Origin: Sulfurovum lithotrophicum
Lineage (GTDB): Bacteria; Campylobacterota; Campylobacteria; Campylobacterales; Sulfurovaceae
NCBI RefSeq assembly: GCF_000987835.1
Contig: NZ_CP011308.1
Location: forward strand, 1,736,001-1,800,000
DNA: 64,000 bases
Direction of reading: 5' to 3'
Each line of letters starts with the position of its first letter. Within the stretch, counting starts at the first letter, position 1. A program made the translations under genes and the position numbers. Shown one piece after another: positions 38,471 to 46,969 of the stretch. The notes beneath the pieces are model-generated. The model was not told the DNA's origin. It saw only the letters and a program-made list of their open reading frames with translations, and searched no databases.

Positions 38471-39381
38471 TCTTCATCCTCTATCATTTCCAACTCTTTA
38501 TAGGCATCCAGAACATTCCGGGCATGAAGAACATCATACAGTTTCATATTTTTATACTGTGGCATGGTGACTTTTTTCGTAATATCTTCCATACCCACAT
38601 CTTCATCCAGGGCATACTGTACCTCTTTTTTCATCTCTTGCAGATAACTTCTAAAATGTTCAGTAACGGTCGCATCAGTCTCATAGCCGTGCCCGCCAAC
38701 GATTACTTTGGCACCATACGCATCTATCATGTCCAATGCCTCAAGTGAACCGACCAAAGAGCCGTCCCGCAAAGAAGTGATTCTGCCGCTAAAAACAAGA
38801 TCTCCGACAAACAGTACCTTCTGCCCCTTCAAAAAGACGATCAGATCCCCTTTGGTATGTGCCGCCTTTACAGGCTGACTGATCATGAATACTTTGTCTC
38901 CTGCCTTCAAAGTAAGGTTGTCATCCACTATCGTATCGAGTTTTACAATGGAGGTCTTTCCATAAAGCTCTTTTCCCAACACACGCTGCATTCGTGTCTC
39001 CATACCGGCAACTACATTTTGCTCATAAGTCTTCGGACCTATCAACAAAGCACCTTTGCTCTTGTAAAAGCTGTTACCAAGCCAGTGGTCGTCATGATCA
39101 TGGGTTGTAATGACATATTTTACGGGAAGTTTTGCGATCTGCTGCATCTTCTCATAGGCTTGAGAAGCATAATCGTATGTGGGGCCGCTGTCGATAACAA
39201 CGAACCCCTCTTTTGTGTGAACAAAACATGTATTGACCATATTGCCACCATTCTCTTTACTGATATTTTCCAGTTTTCCAAAAAAACAGTATGTATCCTC
39301 TGCAACCTTTTTGGGTACAAGGTTGTACTCAAATGCCTGCAGAAAAAGACTCATTAGAGAGATAAGGACAATATGCTTCAT
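38467..39381 (-). CDS. Exported metallo-beta-lactamase-fold hydrolase (SoxH-like)
   Basis: 304 residues with a signal peptide (MKHIVLISLMSLFLQAFEYN). Metal ligands are complete: HDHDDH at 94-99, H175 (AAHTKGD), D194 (FVGDLVF) and H231 (GGHGYE). Periplasmic proteins of this fold occur in sox loci (SoxH) and in quinoprotein-associated clusters; thiol-ester or persulfide substrates are plausible but unproven. It is the only intact copy; units 1 and 2 keep only its C-terminal 139 residues. Starts 9 nt after the porin stop. Confidence 0.88.
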   Translation of the reverse strand: MKHIVLISLMSLFLQAFEYNLVPKKVAEDTYCFFGKLENISKENGGNMVNTCFVHTKEGFVVIDSGPTYDYASQAYEKMQQIAKLPVKYVITTHDHDDHWLGNSFYKSKGALLIGPKTYEQNVVAGMETRMQRVLGKELYGKTSIVKLDTIVDDNLTLKAGDKVFMISQPVKAAHTKGDLIVFLKGQKVLFVGDLVFSGRITSLRDGSLVGSLEALDMIDAYGAKVIVGGHGYETDATVTEHFRSYLQEMKKEVQYALDEDVGMEDITKKVTMPQYKNMKLYDVLHARNVLDAYKELEMIEDEE

Positions 39382-39389
39382 CTCAATGC

Positions 39390-40913
39390 CTAGAAAAGAT
39401 AGTTGAATTCTAAACGGAATTCATCATATGACCAGTCTTTTTTATACTCTGTAAGACTGCCTGGTTTGAGTGTCGTATCATCCGCAGAAACATGACCATA
39501 ACGCATTCTCATTTGAAGATCTTGTGTAATATTCGTCCAGGTATCTATGTGGATTACATTAGAGTCTGAAGGTACATTCTTGTTATCATCAAAATCCTGG
39601 ATCGCATAACGGATACTTGCTTTCCATGTCGGGTTGAATTTATACACTGCTCTCAGCATGAATGTTTCAGTATTTGAGAACCAGTTGTACTGTGCCATCG
39701 CTCTGGTAAATCCACCGGTAGGGAATCCTCTCCATGGTGCAACAATATCAGCTTCATCAGCTACTTTTGAGTAACCTAATCTAAAGAAGCCCTTTTTATC
39801 TGGCATTAAAACATCTAATCTGGCATTGAAAAGACTTGAATCCAATGAACCCAATACGCTTGGATCATACCCTGCAAGAGATGCACCCAGTGCATTACTG
39901 TTACCAGCAACTGCTCCACCGCCATCGTCATTTTGAATAAATTCACGAATACCTGGTCTTACAGCCCATCCTGAATCAGAAAGAGGGATTTTATAGTGTG
40001 CTTCGATGACAAAATCCTGTAATACGCCAGGGATTTGAAGATAACTTCCTGTTAATTTCAAGTTTTTAATATATTTTGTTGTAATGTCAGCAAGATACAT
40101 ATCATGATTTGGATCTTCTCCTGCAGCAATAAAGTTATTATAATTTAAACCTTTATGTTTACCTGCGTCATCATTATTGTTCCAACTTTCACCATTTTCA
40201 TCCTTAAAAGTAATAACATCATGTGCATCTTCATGGTCTCTCAGTTTCTGTTTGCCAAACCATGCTATTCTAGCTTTTGTTTTCGGTGCAATCTTCACTG
40301 CAGCAGAAACACCATCAAAGGTATTTGGGATCATTTTTGTATCATTGGATTTAGTGAATACAGATTCAAAAAGTTGACGACCGGCTTTTACATCCACTGT
40401 CCCATTATTATATTCCAAATATCCTTGCCCTAAAGCATGTAAACCGAAATGTCCTGTTTTTTTCACTTTATAACGACTGAAAGTATCTTTCCCTGCTTTT
40501 GCGAGTCCTACATCTGCGTCATCTGGTCTCCAGAACTCCGGGTTCAATGATCCGTAATATCCCAATGTAAAACTAAAGTGATTCAAAGAGGCAGATTTAT
40601 AGATAAGACTTCCACCTATACCCATATTTTTGTTAGCATCATTGTTCGCACCATCTGCCGCCCACTGCCAATAAAATGTATTGGATCTCAAACGACCATA
40701 AAAAACACCTTCCGAAAACATATCATGTATATTATCTACGTCGCCCGGTAAAACTTTGTAGTTCAACGTCATGTTACCATTTAATGTTCTTTTTACTACA
40801 TCTTCTTTTACCGGTGCTTCTCCAGGTACGATATCACCGCCTGCCATCAAAGCAGTACTTCCCATTAATAACGTTGCCGTTACCAATCCTAATTTTATTG
40901 TTCCTTGTTTCAT
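39390..40913 (-). CDS. Outer-membrane porin-like barrel protein
   Basis: 507 residues. A signal peptide (ending STALMAG) is followed by a beta-rich sequence with alternating hydrophobic residues, a terminal phenylalanine (RLEFNYLF) and aromatic girdle-type strands (TFMLRAVYKFNPTWKASIRYAI). It resembles Campylobacterota OprD/major-porin-type proteins. Between soxB and the hydrolase gene it may import sulfur compounds, but that is context only. AAAGGA precedes the ATG. Confidence 0.8.
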   Translation of the reverse strand: MKQGTIKLGLVTATLLMGSTALMAGGDIVPGEAPVKEDVVKRTLNGNMTLNYKVLPGDVDNIHDMFSEGVFYGRLRSNTFYWQWAADGANNDANKNMGIGGSLIYKSASLNHFSFTLGYYGSLNPEFWRPDDADVGLAKAGKDTFSRYKVKKTGHFGLHALGQGYLEYNNGTVDVKAGRQLFESVFTKSNDTKMIPNTFDGVSAAVKIAPKTKARIAWFGKQKLRDHEDAHDVITFKDENGESWNNNDDAGKHKGLNYNNFIAAGEDPNHDMYLADITTKYIKNLKLTGSYLQIPGVLQDFVIEAHYKIPLSDSGWAVRPGIREFIQNDDGGGAVAGNSNALGASLAGYDPSVLGSLDSSLFNARLDVLMPDKKGFFRLGYSKVADEADIVAPWRGFPTGGFTRAMAQYNWFSNTETFMLRAVYKFNPTWKASIRYAIQDFDDNKNVPSDSNVIHIDTWTNITQDLQMRMRYGHVSADDTTLKPGSLTEYKKDWSYDEFRLEFNYLF

Positions 40914-40989
40914 TTTTCTTCCTTTTTATTTGTTCATCTTTTTGAAAAGATAAGTTTGGCTATAATTAAAAGGTGATATTTACTATCAC

Positions 40990-41060
40990 AACCATGGGTA
41001 CCCCGTCTACTTTAGAGAAAACTTGCAACGTTCTTTTGGCAAAAGAGGCGAGGTATGGTT
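40990..41060 (-). promoter_or_regulatory. Possible structured leader of the porin gene
   Basis: On the minus strand AACCAT (41055-41060) can pair with ATGGTT (40990-40995), closing a 71-nt domain. Inside, CTTTT-GCC-AAAAG forms a hairpin, and GTTGCAAG and GACGGGGTACC resemble conserved riboswitch-type blocks. A second hairpin (GTGATA/TATCAC) with CTTTTAATTAT follows at 40962-40990. I could not match it securely to a known class. Confidence 0.35.
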
Positions 41061-41072
41061 TTTAATTCAGCT

Positions 41073-42848
41073 TTAGCACTTGGCACCTTTTGCAGGACAT
41101 CCGCAATCATAATCCAATACTTTTACGTTGGACTCCATACTGATATCTACAACTTTCTGTTTACGTATATAATCACTCACTACTTCATAGACAGCACGTA
41201 TTTTTTTCTCATCCAGGTTTTCACCTGCATTTTGTAAGTTTCCTCCCCATGAAGAGACCCTGTATGTCTTTTTTAGATCGATCGGTTTACCTCCTATCTT
41301 GAAATCTGAAATACGTTTTCCCGATGCGGCTGCAACTTTAATGCTGTAGCTTGCACCTGTCAAACGACTCATGTCTCCACCCTGTTGAAGCAATGGATTT
41401 TCATTGAATACATTGTCAGCAATGTCTTCCATAAGATTTGCAATCACTTCACCTTTAAGATCGAAAGTATACACTTCCGGATATGTGATCGCTGTCATTT
41501 CGTAGACATTGTCTTTGAGTATCTTGTCACCCGGCAGGAGCGTGGTTCCCCATCTGTACCCAGGTGTAAATACGATATCACTTCCCATCTCTGCCTGGAT
41601 CGCCTGGCCTATAAGTGCATCAAAGGTGGAGTAGAAAGTATCTCTTTTATAAAGGAGCCCTTTCGTCGTTCCCAACACTTCATTAAGCTCCTTGTCAAAT
41701 GGTGCATACGATTTTGCAACAAGTGCATCCCCCGCTTTATCTGCTGGTATGAGGTTTGAAGCTACAGGCATCAGTTTAAAGTTGTAGCCTGCCACTTTCT
41801 TGTCTTTGATATCGATATCCAGTCTGCCTACATATTTACCATGACTGCCTGCAATCAGAATCACAGTATCATTCACGATAATAGGTTTGGGACTAGGATC
41901 ATGTGTGTGGCCACTCAAGATGAAATCAACACCTTTCACCTTTTTCGCCAGTTCCTGGTCTACAGAGAAACCATCATGACTCAACACAACCACACAATCC
42001 ACTTTTTTCTCATTACGAAGCTCATCAATGAACTCCTGAAGAGACTCGTGTCTCAGTGCAAAACTCCATCCTTCAGTAAACTTTTTAGGGTTGGCTGTAG
42101 AAGTGAACGGGAATGACTGTCCGATAATACCGATCTTCGCTCCACCAACTTCTTTAATGGTATATGGAGGGAAGATCAACTCTTCAAAGTCATCAGAGAA
42201 AGGATCGTTGTCAATGACGTTTTGAGAGATAAACTCTCCCTTCAACATCTTGATAAGCTCCATCACTCGCTCTTTACCGTAGGTAAATTCCCAGTGACCT
42301 ACCATCACGTCCACACCCAGATAATTCTGTGCTTCAACGATGGCCGCCCCGTCCGTCTTCAATGCGACTGCCGTTCCCTGCCAGGTATCGCCACTGTCCA
42401 AAAGGAGGACATTCTTTTCGCCTCTCTCTTTTTTGACATGATCAATGATAGGTTTTATGTGGGCAATCCCACCCATTTTACCGAATTTCTCAGCAAGTGT
42501 TTCAAAGTCATTATAGGTATCAAAATATTGATCCAGTGAACCAGGTTTAATACCGTAATAACTCTCAAAACTGTCTCCACAGATGAAGCCTGGTGTTCCT
42601 ACCAGGTTTTTTGCAGAGATCAATGTTGATGGCTCTCTCCAGTAGAGTGGTTTGATATGTGCATGCAGGTCGCAAATATGCAGGATGGTCGCTTTACCTT
42701 TGGGTTCAAAATCCACAATATCAGAAAAACTAAGTTTTTTGATACGCTCCTTGCCGGCTTCTCCGGCAAAGAGATTCGTTCCTCCTGTTGCACCCAACAA
42801 ACCTAATGCTGCTGCAATCTGAAGGAAATCTCGTCTGTTAATATCCAT
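41073..42848 (-). CDS. soxB: SoxB thiosulfohydrolase
   Basis: 591 residues. Periplasmic di-manganese enzyme that cleaves sulfate from SoxY-bound thiosulfonate. Signal region MDINRRDFLQIAAALGLLGA carries an RR pair (Tat type). Motifs: HICDLHAHIKP, LLLDSGDTWQGTA, the hallmark VMVGHWEFTYG, VVVLSHDG and FILSGHTHDPSP. The C-terminal domain is of 5'-nucleotidase type. It ends in an unusual cysteine-rich tail, DCGCPAKGAKC. Follows soxA by 9 nt. Confidence 0.97.
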   Translation of the reverse strand: MDINRRDFLQIAAALGLLGATGGTNLFAGEAGKERIKKLSFSDIVDFEPKGKATILHICDLHAHIKPLYWREPSTLISAKNLVGTPGFICGDSFESYYGIKPGSLDQYFDTYNDFETLAEKFGKMGGIAHIKPIIDHVKKERGEKNVLLLDSGDTWQGTAVALKTDGAAIVEAQNYLGVDVMVGHWEFTYGKERVMELIKMLKGEFISQNVIDNDPFSDDFEELIFPPYTIKEVGGAKIGIIGQSFPFTSTANPKKFTEGWSFALRHESLQEFIDELRNEKKVDCVVVLSHDGFSVDQELAKKVKGVDFILSGHTHDPSPKPIIVNDTVILIAGSHGKYVGRLDIDIKDKKVAGYNFKLMPVASNLIPADKAGDALVAKSYAPFDKELNEVLGTTKGLLYKRDTFYSTFDALIGQAIQAEMGSDIVFTPGYRWGTTLLPGDKILKDNVYEMTAITYPEVYTFDLKGEVIANLMEDIADNVFNENPLLQQGGDMSRLTGASYSIKVAAASGKRISDFKIGGKPIDLKKTYRVSSWGGNLQNAGENLDEKKIRAVYEVVSDYIRKQKVVDISMESNVKVLDYDCGCPAKGAKC

Positions 42849-42857
42849 TGTATCCCC

Positions 42858-43619
42858 TTATCTTTTCAAACCAGGAATGGCAATAGCTTTTTTCTTGTCC
42901 TGTGCCAGTTTAGTGACATAGATTTCAAGGCCTACCATTTCTTTGGATCCTATCGGAATCACTTTAAGCAAAGCATTTTTCATACATCCCTGAAATCTTC
43001 TTTGCAATGTTCTGAGACTGGACTTCGTCATACGATATGCAGGCCATGTCACTCCAGATCCGGCTTCACCAAGATCAGGAAGAGGTTGTGTTCTAAGCAC
43101 CATACCCACGATATCTTTACTATGACAGGAGTTACAGGAAAGTCCTCTACCGCCTCTTGCTGTCATAAAGGTCTTTTTACCCAATTCATAGGCCTCTTTT
43201 TCATGTGGCTCATTCAAATCAAGATTGGGTACTTCATCATTTGCCAATGATTTCACATATGCCAGCATAGAGAACATTTTTCCACTTTTTAGCTTGAATT
43301 TTTTCTTACCCTGCTCTACCTGCATTGCCTGCATTACCTGGTCGAGCCCAACAACATTTCCAAGCTTTTTCACATATTTTGGAAAAGAGGCAATCTCTTT
43401 AGGCAACTCTTTTTCACTCACTCCCAAAAATTTTGCAAGTGCCGCTTCGCCACCCAGTTGTTCTTCAAGTATCTCTCCACCCTCTTCCACATAAATATCA
43501 GCAGGGTTGTTTTCCAACATTTCTTTATACATTGCTCTGTCAGCATCACTCATAGCAAACTGCTCTCCTGCAGTTGCCATGGTCACCAAAAGAGCCAATG
43601 GTAATATCACTCTTTTCAT
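42858..43619 (-). CDS. soxA: SoxA cytochrome c subunit
   Basis: 253 residues with signal peptide. One heme site, CNSCH (162-166), so this is the single-heme type. The catalytic cysteine region RRFQGCMKN (C212) supplies the Cys ligand on which thiosulfate is conjugated to SoxY. Works as a heterodimer with SoxX. AAAGGA precedes the ATG and 3 nt separate it from soxZ. Confidence 0.96.
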   Translation of the reverse strand: MKRVILPLALLVTMATAGEQFAMSDADRAMYKEMLENNPADIYVEEGGEILEEQLGGEAALAKFLGVSEKELPKEIASFPKYVKKLGNVVGLDQVMQAMQVEQGKKKFKLKSGKMFSMLAYVKSLANDEVPNLDLNEPHEKEAYELGKKTFMTARGGRGLSCNSCHSKDIVGMVLRTQPLPDLGEAGSGVTWPAYRMTKSSLRTLQRRFQGCMKNALLKVIPIGSKEMVGLEIYVTKLAQDKKKAIAIPGLKR

Positions 43620-43622
43620 TGC

Positions 43623-43961
43623 TTATCCTTTTGGTTTAAGTTTTTTGCTTTTACTGTTTTTCTCGCCTGTATTGTCTGTATAGTCCACTGTAATCTTACC
43701 TTTTCCAGGTACCTTGAAGTTAACAGAAAAGTAAGGGTTTGTTGAAACAGTTTCCCATACTTTCATCGTAGTGAACGGCTTACCGTCAAAACTGAATGTA
43801 ATGCTGTCTATATAGTGTGCAGGCTTTACCTTGCCGGTTTTCTTGTCTTTCTTTAAACCTGTATCCATCGGGTGGATGACAATAAAGTCAACTTTTACTA
43901 TATCTCCCGCTTTATACTTCTTTGGTTTGATCTTTATCATTGATTTTCGTGCTTCTGCCAT
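43623..43961 (-). CDS. soxZ: SoxZ sulfur-carrier partner
   Basis: 112 residues, no signal peptide; it is normally exported bound to SoxY. Immunoglobulin-like pattern with KIKPKKYKAGDIVKVDFIVIHPMDTG and YIDSITFSFDGKPF, matching SoxZ. Starts 56 nt after soxY. Confidence 0.95.
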   Translation of the reverse strand: MAEARKSMIKIKPKKYKAGDIVKVDFIVIHPMDTGLKKDKKTGKVKPAHYIDSITFSFDGKPFTTMKVWETVSTNPYFSVNFKVPGKGKITVDYTDNTGEKNSKSKKLKPKG

Positions 43962-44017
43962 TTGTTATCCTTTATATACTGTTATTTTTATATTGTGTAT
44001 TACCAGACCGGCTGAAA

Positions 44018-44497
44018 TCAACCACATCCACCAATCGTTACTTTAACACTTTTTGCTGCCTTTATGAACGTACCGTCACTTAGTTCCGCAACACCGATCA
44101 CTTCCTGCGTAGAACCCAATTTGATTCTCGTAGCAAAATAGGCTTTGCCATTGGCTGGTGTAAGCATCACATCTACACATCTTGAATTACCGTTTTTTGC
44201 AGCAAGTACATGAATAGCCTTGACATAATTTCCCTCTTCCATAGGATAATCGACATTTACTTTGACAGGGACAACCGCACCGTTCTCTGCGATCTCAGGT
44301 ACAGTAAGTTTTACTTTGTCACTCTCTTTTGCGCCTTTTCCTCCCGTAATTGCATCAATTGCAGCCTCTACCGATAAGGCATTCGGGCCCTTTGGCACTG
44401 CTTTTTTTGCTTCTTCTGCCATAAGTACTGCAGGAGTTACTGTCGCAACTACCGCCGAAACTGCTGCTATACTTTTTATAAAACTTCTTCTTTTCAT
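44018..44497 (-). CDS. soxY: SoxY sulfur-carrier protein
   Basis: 159 residues. A Tat-type signal (MKRRSFIKSIAAVSAV) precedes the mature carrier. The swinging arm ends KVTIGGCG, so the substrate-bearing cysteine is third from the... last-but-one position, one glycine shorter than the usual GGCGG end. AAGGAAGG precedes the ATG. It forms the SoxYZ carrier with the next gene. Confidence 0.95.
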   Translation of the reverse strand: MKRRSFIKSIAAVSAVVATVTPAVLMAEEAKKAVPKGPNALSVEAAIDAITGGKGAKESDKVKLTVPEIAENGAVVPVKVNVDYPMEEGNYVKAIHVLAAKNGNSRCVDVMLTPANGKAYFATRIKLGSTQEVIGVAELSDGTFIKAAKSVKVTIGGCG

Positions 44498-44514
44498 ACT
44501 TTACCTTCCTTTTA

Positions 44515-45075
44515 TTACTTTTTCTTTTTCTCGGATACTACATACGATGTAAGATCACATATTTCCTGCTCATTGAACAGTTTGGTTGTAAGATTTACAG
44601 TCATGTGTGTATCTGGGTTGTCTATCCTCGGATCTGCTATCTTTTGAAATACAAATGGATAATCTCTCGTTTTTGTATCAATGAACATTGCTTTGTATCC
44701 TGTCAGGTCAGGACCGATATTTCCGGCACCTTTGGCACCTTCTATATTGTGGCACGCCACACAGTTTCCATACTGTTTAGGCTTTTTTTTGCCATTCTTC
44801 TCAACAAATTTTGCCAATCCTTTTGGTGGCTTCTTTTTTGCTTTTTTCCCATTCAGATTATGGAAAATATACTCTCCTCTTGCGATGGACGCCGCATCTG
44901 TTGTTACGCACCCTTTGGGCATGGTATATTTCGTCGGTTTGGCAAGTTTGTCTTTTTCTATCAGCTTGCTTGCATCGGGCATTTCATATGCTTTGGTCAA
45001 ATCTACTGCATTCACCAGTGATGTTGATGAAATCAAGATTGCAGCAACAGTAACAAGTTTGATTTTTCTTTGCAT
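44515..45075 (-). CDS. soxX: SoxX cytochrome c subunit
   Basis: 186 residues: signal peptide, then a lysine-rich stretch (KKAKKKPPKG), the heme site CVACH (105-109), and a likely distal Met in DTHMTVN. SoxX accepts electrons when SoxA couples thiosulfate to SoxY. First gene of soxXYZAB; AGGAG precedes the ATG. Confidence 0.96.
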   Translation of the reverse strand: MQRKIKLVTVAAILISSTSLVNAVDLTKAYEMPDASKLIEKDKLAKPTKYTMPKGCVTTDAASIARGEYIFHNLNGKKAKKKPPKGLAKFVEKNGKKKPKQYGNCVACHNIEGAKGAGNIGPDLTGYKAMFIDTKTRDYPFVFQKIADPRIDNPDTHMTVNLTTKLFNEQEICDLTSYVVSEKKKK

Positions 45076-45103
45076 TTACACTCCTTTTTTTATAGTTACG
45101 GAA

Positions 45104-45138
45104 GTATCATAACAAAGAAGTGTAAAAAAACTGTAAAA
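45104..45138 (-). promoter_or_regulatory. soxX promoter with tandem TTTTACA box
   Basis: Minus strand: two TTTTACA repeats with an 11-bp period, ACACTT, 6 nt, TATGATAC. Layout and length equal those before the DUF302 genes. The -10 lies about 30 nt before soxX. The sensor kinase gene ends at 45166, so the whole gap is a promoter region. Confidence 0.65.
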
Positions 45139-45165
45139 AATTAAATGTATGATTATTAAAATAAA

Positions 45166-46359
45166 TTATTGACTTGGAAATGTGTAGGTAAAGGTCGTTC
45201 CTTTACCAGGTATTGACTTGACGTCGAGGCCTATATGTTCTTCTTCTGTAATCTGTTTAACAATATTCAGGCCTATACCAAAACCGCCCTTGGCCTCATC
45301 TTCCCTGTAATATCGGGAAAAGATCTTTTGCACATTCTTTATGCCAACGCCATGGTCTTCAACCTCAAATACGACCCTGCCCTCTACAAGCCTCAGCGAG
45401 ATAAGCACCCGGGTATCGTTGTTGCTGTATTTAATGGCATTGGAGATAGTGTTGTCCACGATGCGCTGCAGTTTCGTTTTTGAACAATGATACATCACCC
45501 CATTTTCAATATGGATATCAAGCACAATATTTTTCAGGTTGGCAACTTCTTGAAAATAATCTACCCTGTTTTGAACGAACTCTCCCATATCGATCATCTT
45601 TTTTGTGTACTCTATCCGCCCCTGCTTGATGAGGTAATCCATATCATTATAGATGGTTGCAAGCGTTTTGGAAGCAGACTTTATGCGAGAGAGGTATTTA
45701 TTGTCTCCATTTTTCCCGACAAAAAGGTCTACATTGAGATTGATGATGCTCAGAGGTGTATTGATCTCGTGCATGGAATCTTTGATAAAGTTGTCCAACT
45801 GCCTGTTCAGTTTTTCAAAAGGTACAGAAAAATTACGCAACAGCAAAAGAGAGAAAATGAAAAGTGCAATGAAAATAGCTATCAGAACTGAAAAAGCATA
45901 CAGATAGATACTACTGGAAGTATGTACCGTTTCAACCAACAATATTGATGCTCCAAAATAATAACCTTTCGGCAGAGGATAGACATAATAGTATCGGTTT
46001 GCATAATGGTGAAAGCCCTCGGTAAGTGTATTTGGCTTAAAATCCAATGTTGAAAAGATCGTTTTATACCTTTCATCATAGAGTGCCGCACTATACTCTT
46101 TATACCTTGGGAAATGGTATATTTTGTCACTGTTTTTATAGTTTTGCATGGAAAGCATGATCTCTTTTGCCTTGGAATCCAGAGAAAGCTTAACTTTTGC
46201 CTCGTCGATCTGCAGTAAAAGACCGACATAAGTGATCAGGGGTACGATCAGTAAAACCGCTAATACCAACGAATAGATAATTGCATATTTACGGGCAAAT
46301 TTACGGGCATCAAAAATCAATACTGTATCCCACACCACGGATATTTTTGATAAAATCAT
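45166..46359 (-). CDS. Sensor histidine kinase beside the sox operon
   Basis: 397 residues as drawn. Two membrane segments (about 26-48 and 150-172) enclose a periplasmic sensor of about 100 residues. The kinase core has an H-box (KDSMHEINTPLSIINLN), N-box (DNTISNAIKYS), EDHGVGI and GFGIGLNIV. The ATG at 46359 would overlap the regulator by 50 nt; TTG at 46320 or a GTG nearby is a likelier start. Pairs with the OmpR-type regulator encoded just upstream. Confidence 0.85.
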   Translation of the reverse strand: MILSKISVVWDTVLIFDARKFARKYAIIYSLVLAVLLIVPLITYVGLLLQIDEAKVKLSLDSKAKEIMLSMQNYKNSDKIYHFPRYKEYSAALYDERYKTIFSTLDFKPNTLTEGFHHYANRYYYVYPLPKGYYFGASILLVETVHTSSSIYLYAFSVLIAIFIALFIFSLLLLRNFSVPFEKLNRQLDNFIKDSMHEINTPLSIINLNVDLFVGKNGDNKYLSRIKSASKTLATIYNDMDYLIKQGRIEYTKKMIDMGEFVQNRVDYFQEVANLKNIVLDIHIENGVMYHCSKTKLQRIVDNTISNAIKYSNNDTRVLISLRLVEGRVVFEVEDHGVGIKNVQKIFSRYYREDEAKGGFGIGLNIVKQITEEEHIGLDVKSIPGKGTTFTYTFPSQ

Positions 46360-46969
46360 GTTTCAGTTTTTTACGCAGAGTACCGACCTGTACACGGATA
46401 TTGGTCGGGTCGATCCATTCACCCCATATCTCTTCCCAGAACATTTCATACGATACGACATTCCCTTTCTGCTTGATAAGCAGTTCGAGTATCTTCGCTT
46501 CTGTTTTTGTAAGTATGATATCCTCATCTCCAAAAGAGAGTTTTAATTTTTTAAGATCATAACAATACCCAAAGGGGAGTTCGATACGTTCGTCTTGGGA
46601 AGAGAAGCAGTATGTTTTAATGACCTGTTCCACCCGCAACCTGAGTTCGGCAAGGTCAAACGGTTTGCGTATATAATCACATGCTCCACACTCATAACCA
46701 CGGGTTAAATCTTCTATATCTGTTAAAGAAGTGATGAAAATCGCCGGTACTGTCACCCCCTCTTTTCGCAACATATCGAGTATTTCGAAACCATTCTTTT
46801 CGCCCAATACCTTTACATCCAGCAACAGCAGGTCATATACAGTTTCATAGATGGAATCGTAAGCTTCCTCAGAGTGGGCAAAGCAGTTCACCTCATACCC
46901 ACTGTCTTCAAGAAACTCTTTCATACTCAAGGCCAGCATTGATTCATCTTCCAGTATAAGTATTTTCAT
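46310..46969 (-). CDS. OmpR/PhoB-type response regulator
   Basis: 219 residues. Receiver with acidic pair ED (8-9), phospho-acceptor D51 (LLLLDVKVLG) and K102 (IRKPF). C-terminal winged helix with LTKTEAKILELLIKQKGNVVS and the recognition region NIRVQVGTLRKKL. Proteins of this class bind direct repeats about 11 bp apart, the pattern seen before soxX and the DUF302 genes. Overlaps the Cache-protein gene by 4 nt. Confidence 0.92.
   Translation of the reverse strand: MKILILEDESMLALSMKEFLEDSGYEVNCFAHSEEAYDSIYETVYDLLLLDVKVLGEKNGFEILDMLRKEGVTVPAIFITSLTDIEDLTRGYECGACDYIRKPFDLAELRLRVEQVIKTYCFSSQDERIELPFGYCYDLKKLKLSFGDEDIILTKTEAKILELLIKQKGNVVSYEMFWEEIWGEWIDPTNIRVQVGTLRKKLKHDFIKNIRGVGYSIDF

Larger units (their letters stand above)
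35006..38888. repeat. Tandem 3,883-bp unit, copy 3
   Basis: Last copy. At 38888 the sequence runs on into the intact hydrolase gene (CATGAATACTTTG), which defines the ancestral right flank. The intact ferredoxin gene at 27239 defines the ancestral left flank. The ancestor therefore had one unit. Confidence 0.95.

Noticed and set aside
27240-38888. Repeat array considered as CRISPR or satellite DNA
   Set aside because: The unit is 3.9 kb with coding genes and no spacers; it is a gene amplification.
40990-41060. Cyclic-di-GMP (GEMM-I) riboswitch call for the porin leader
   Set aside because: Some blocks look similar, but the GNRA hairpin and receptor cannot be recognised; left as an unnamed structured candidate.
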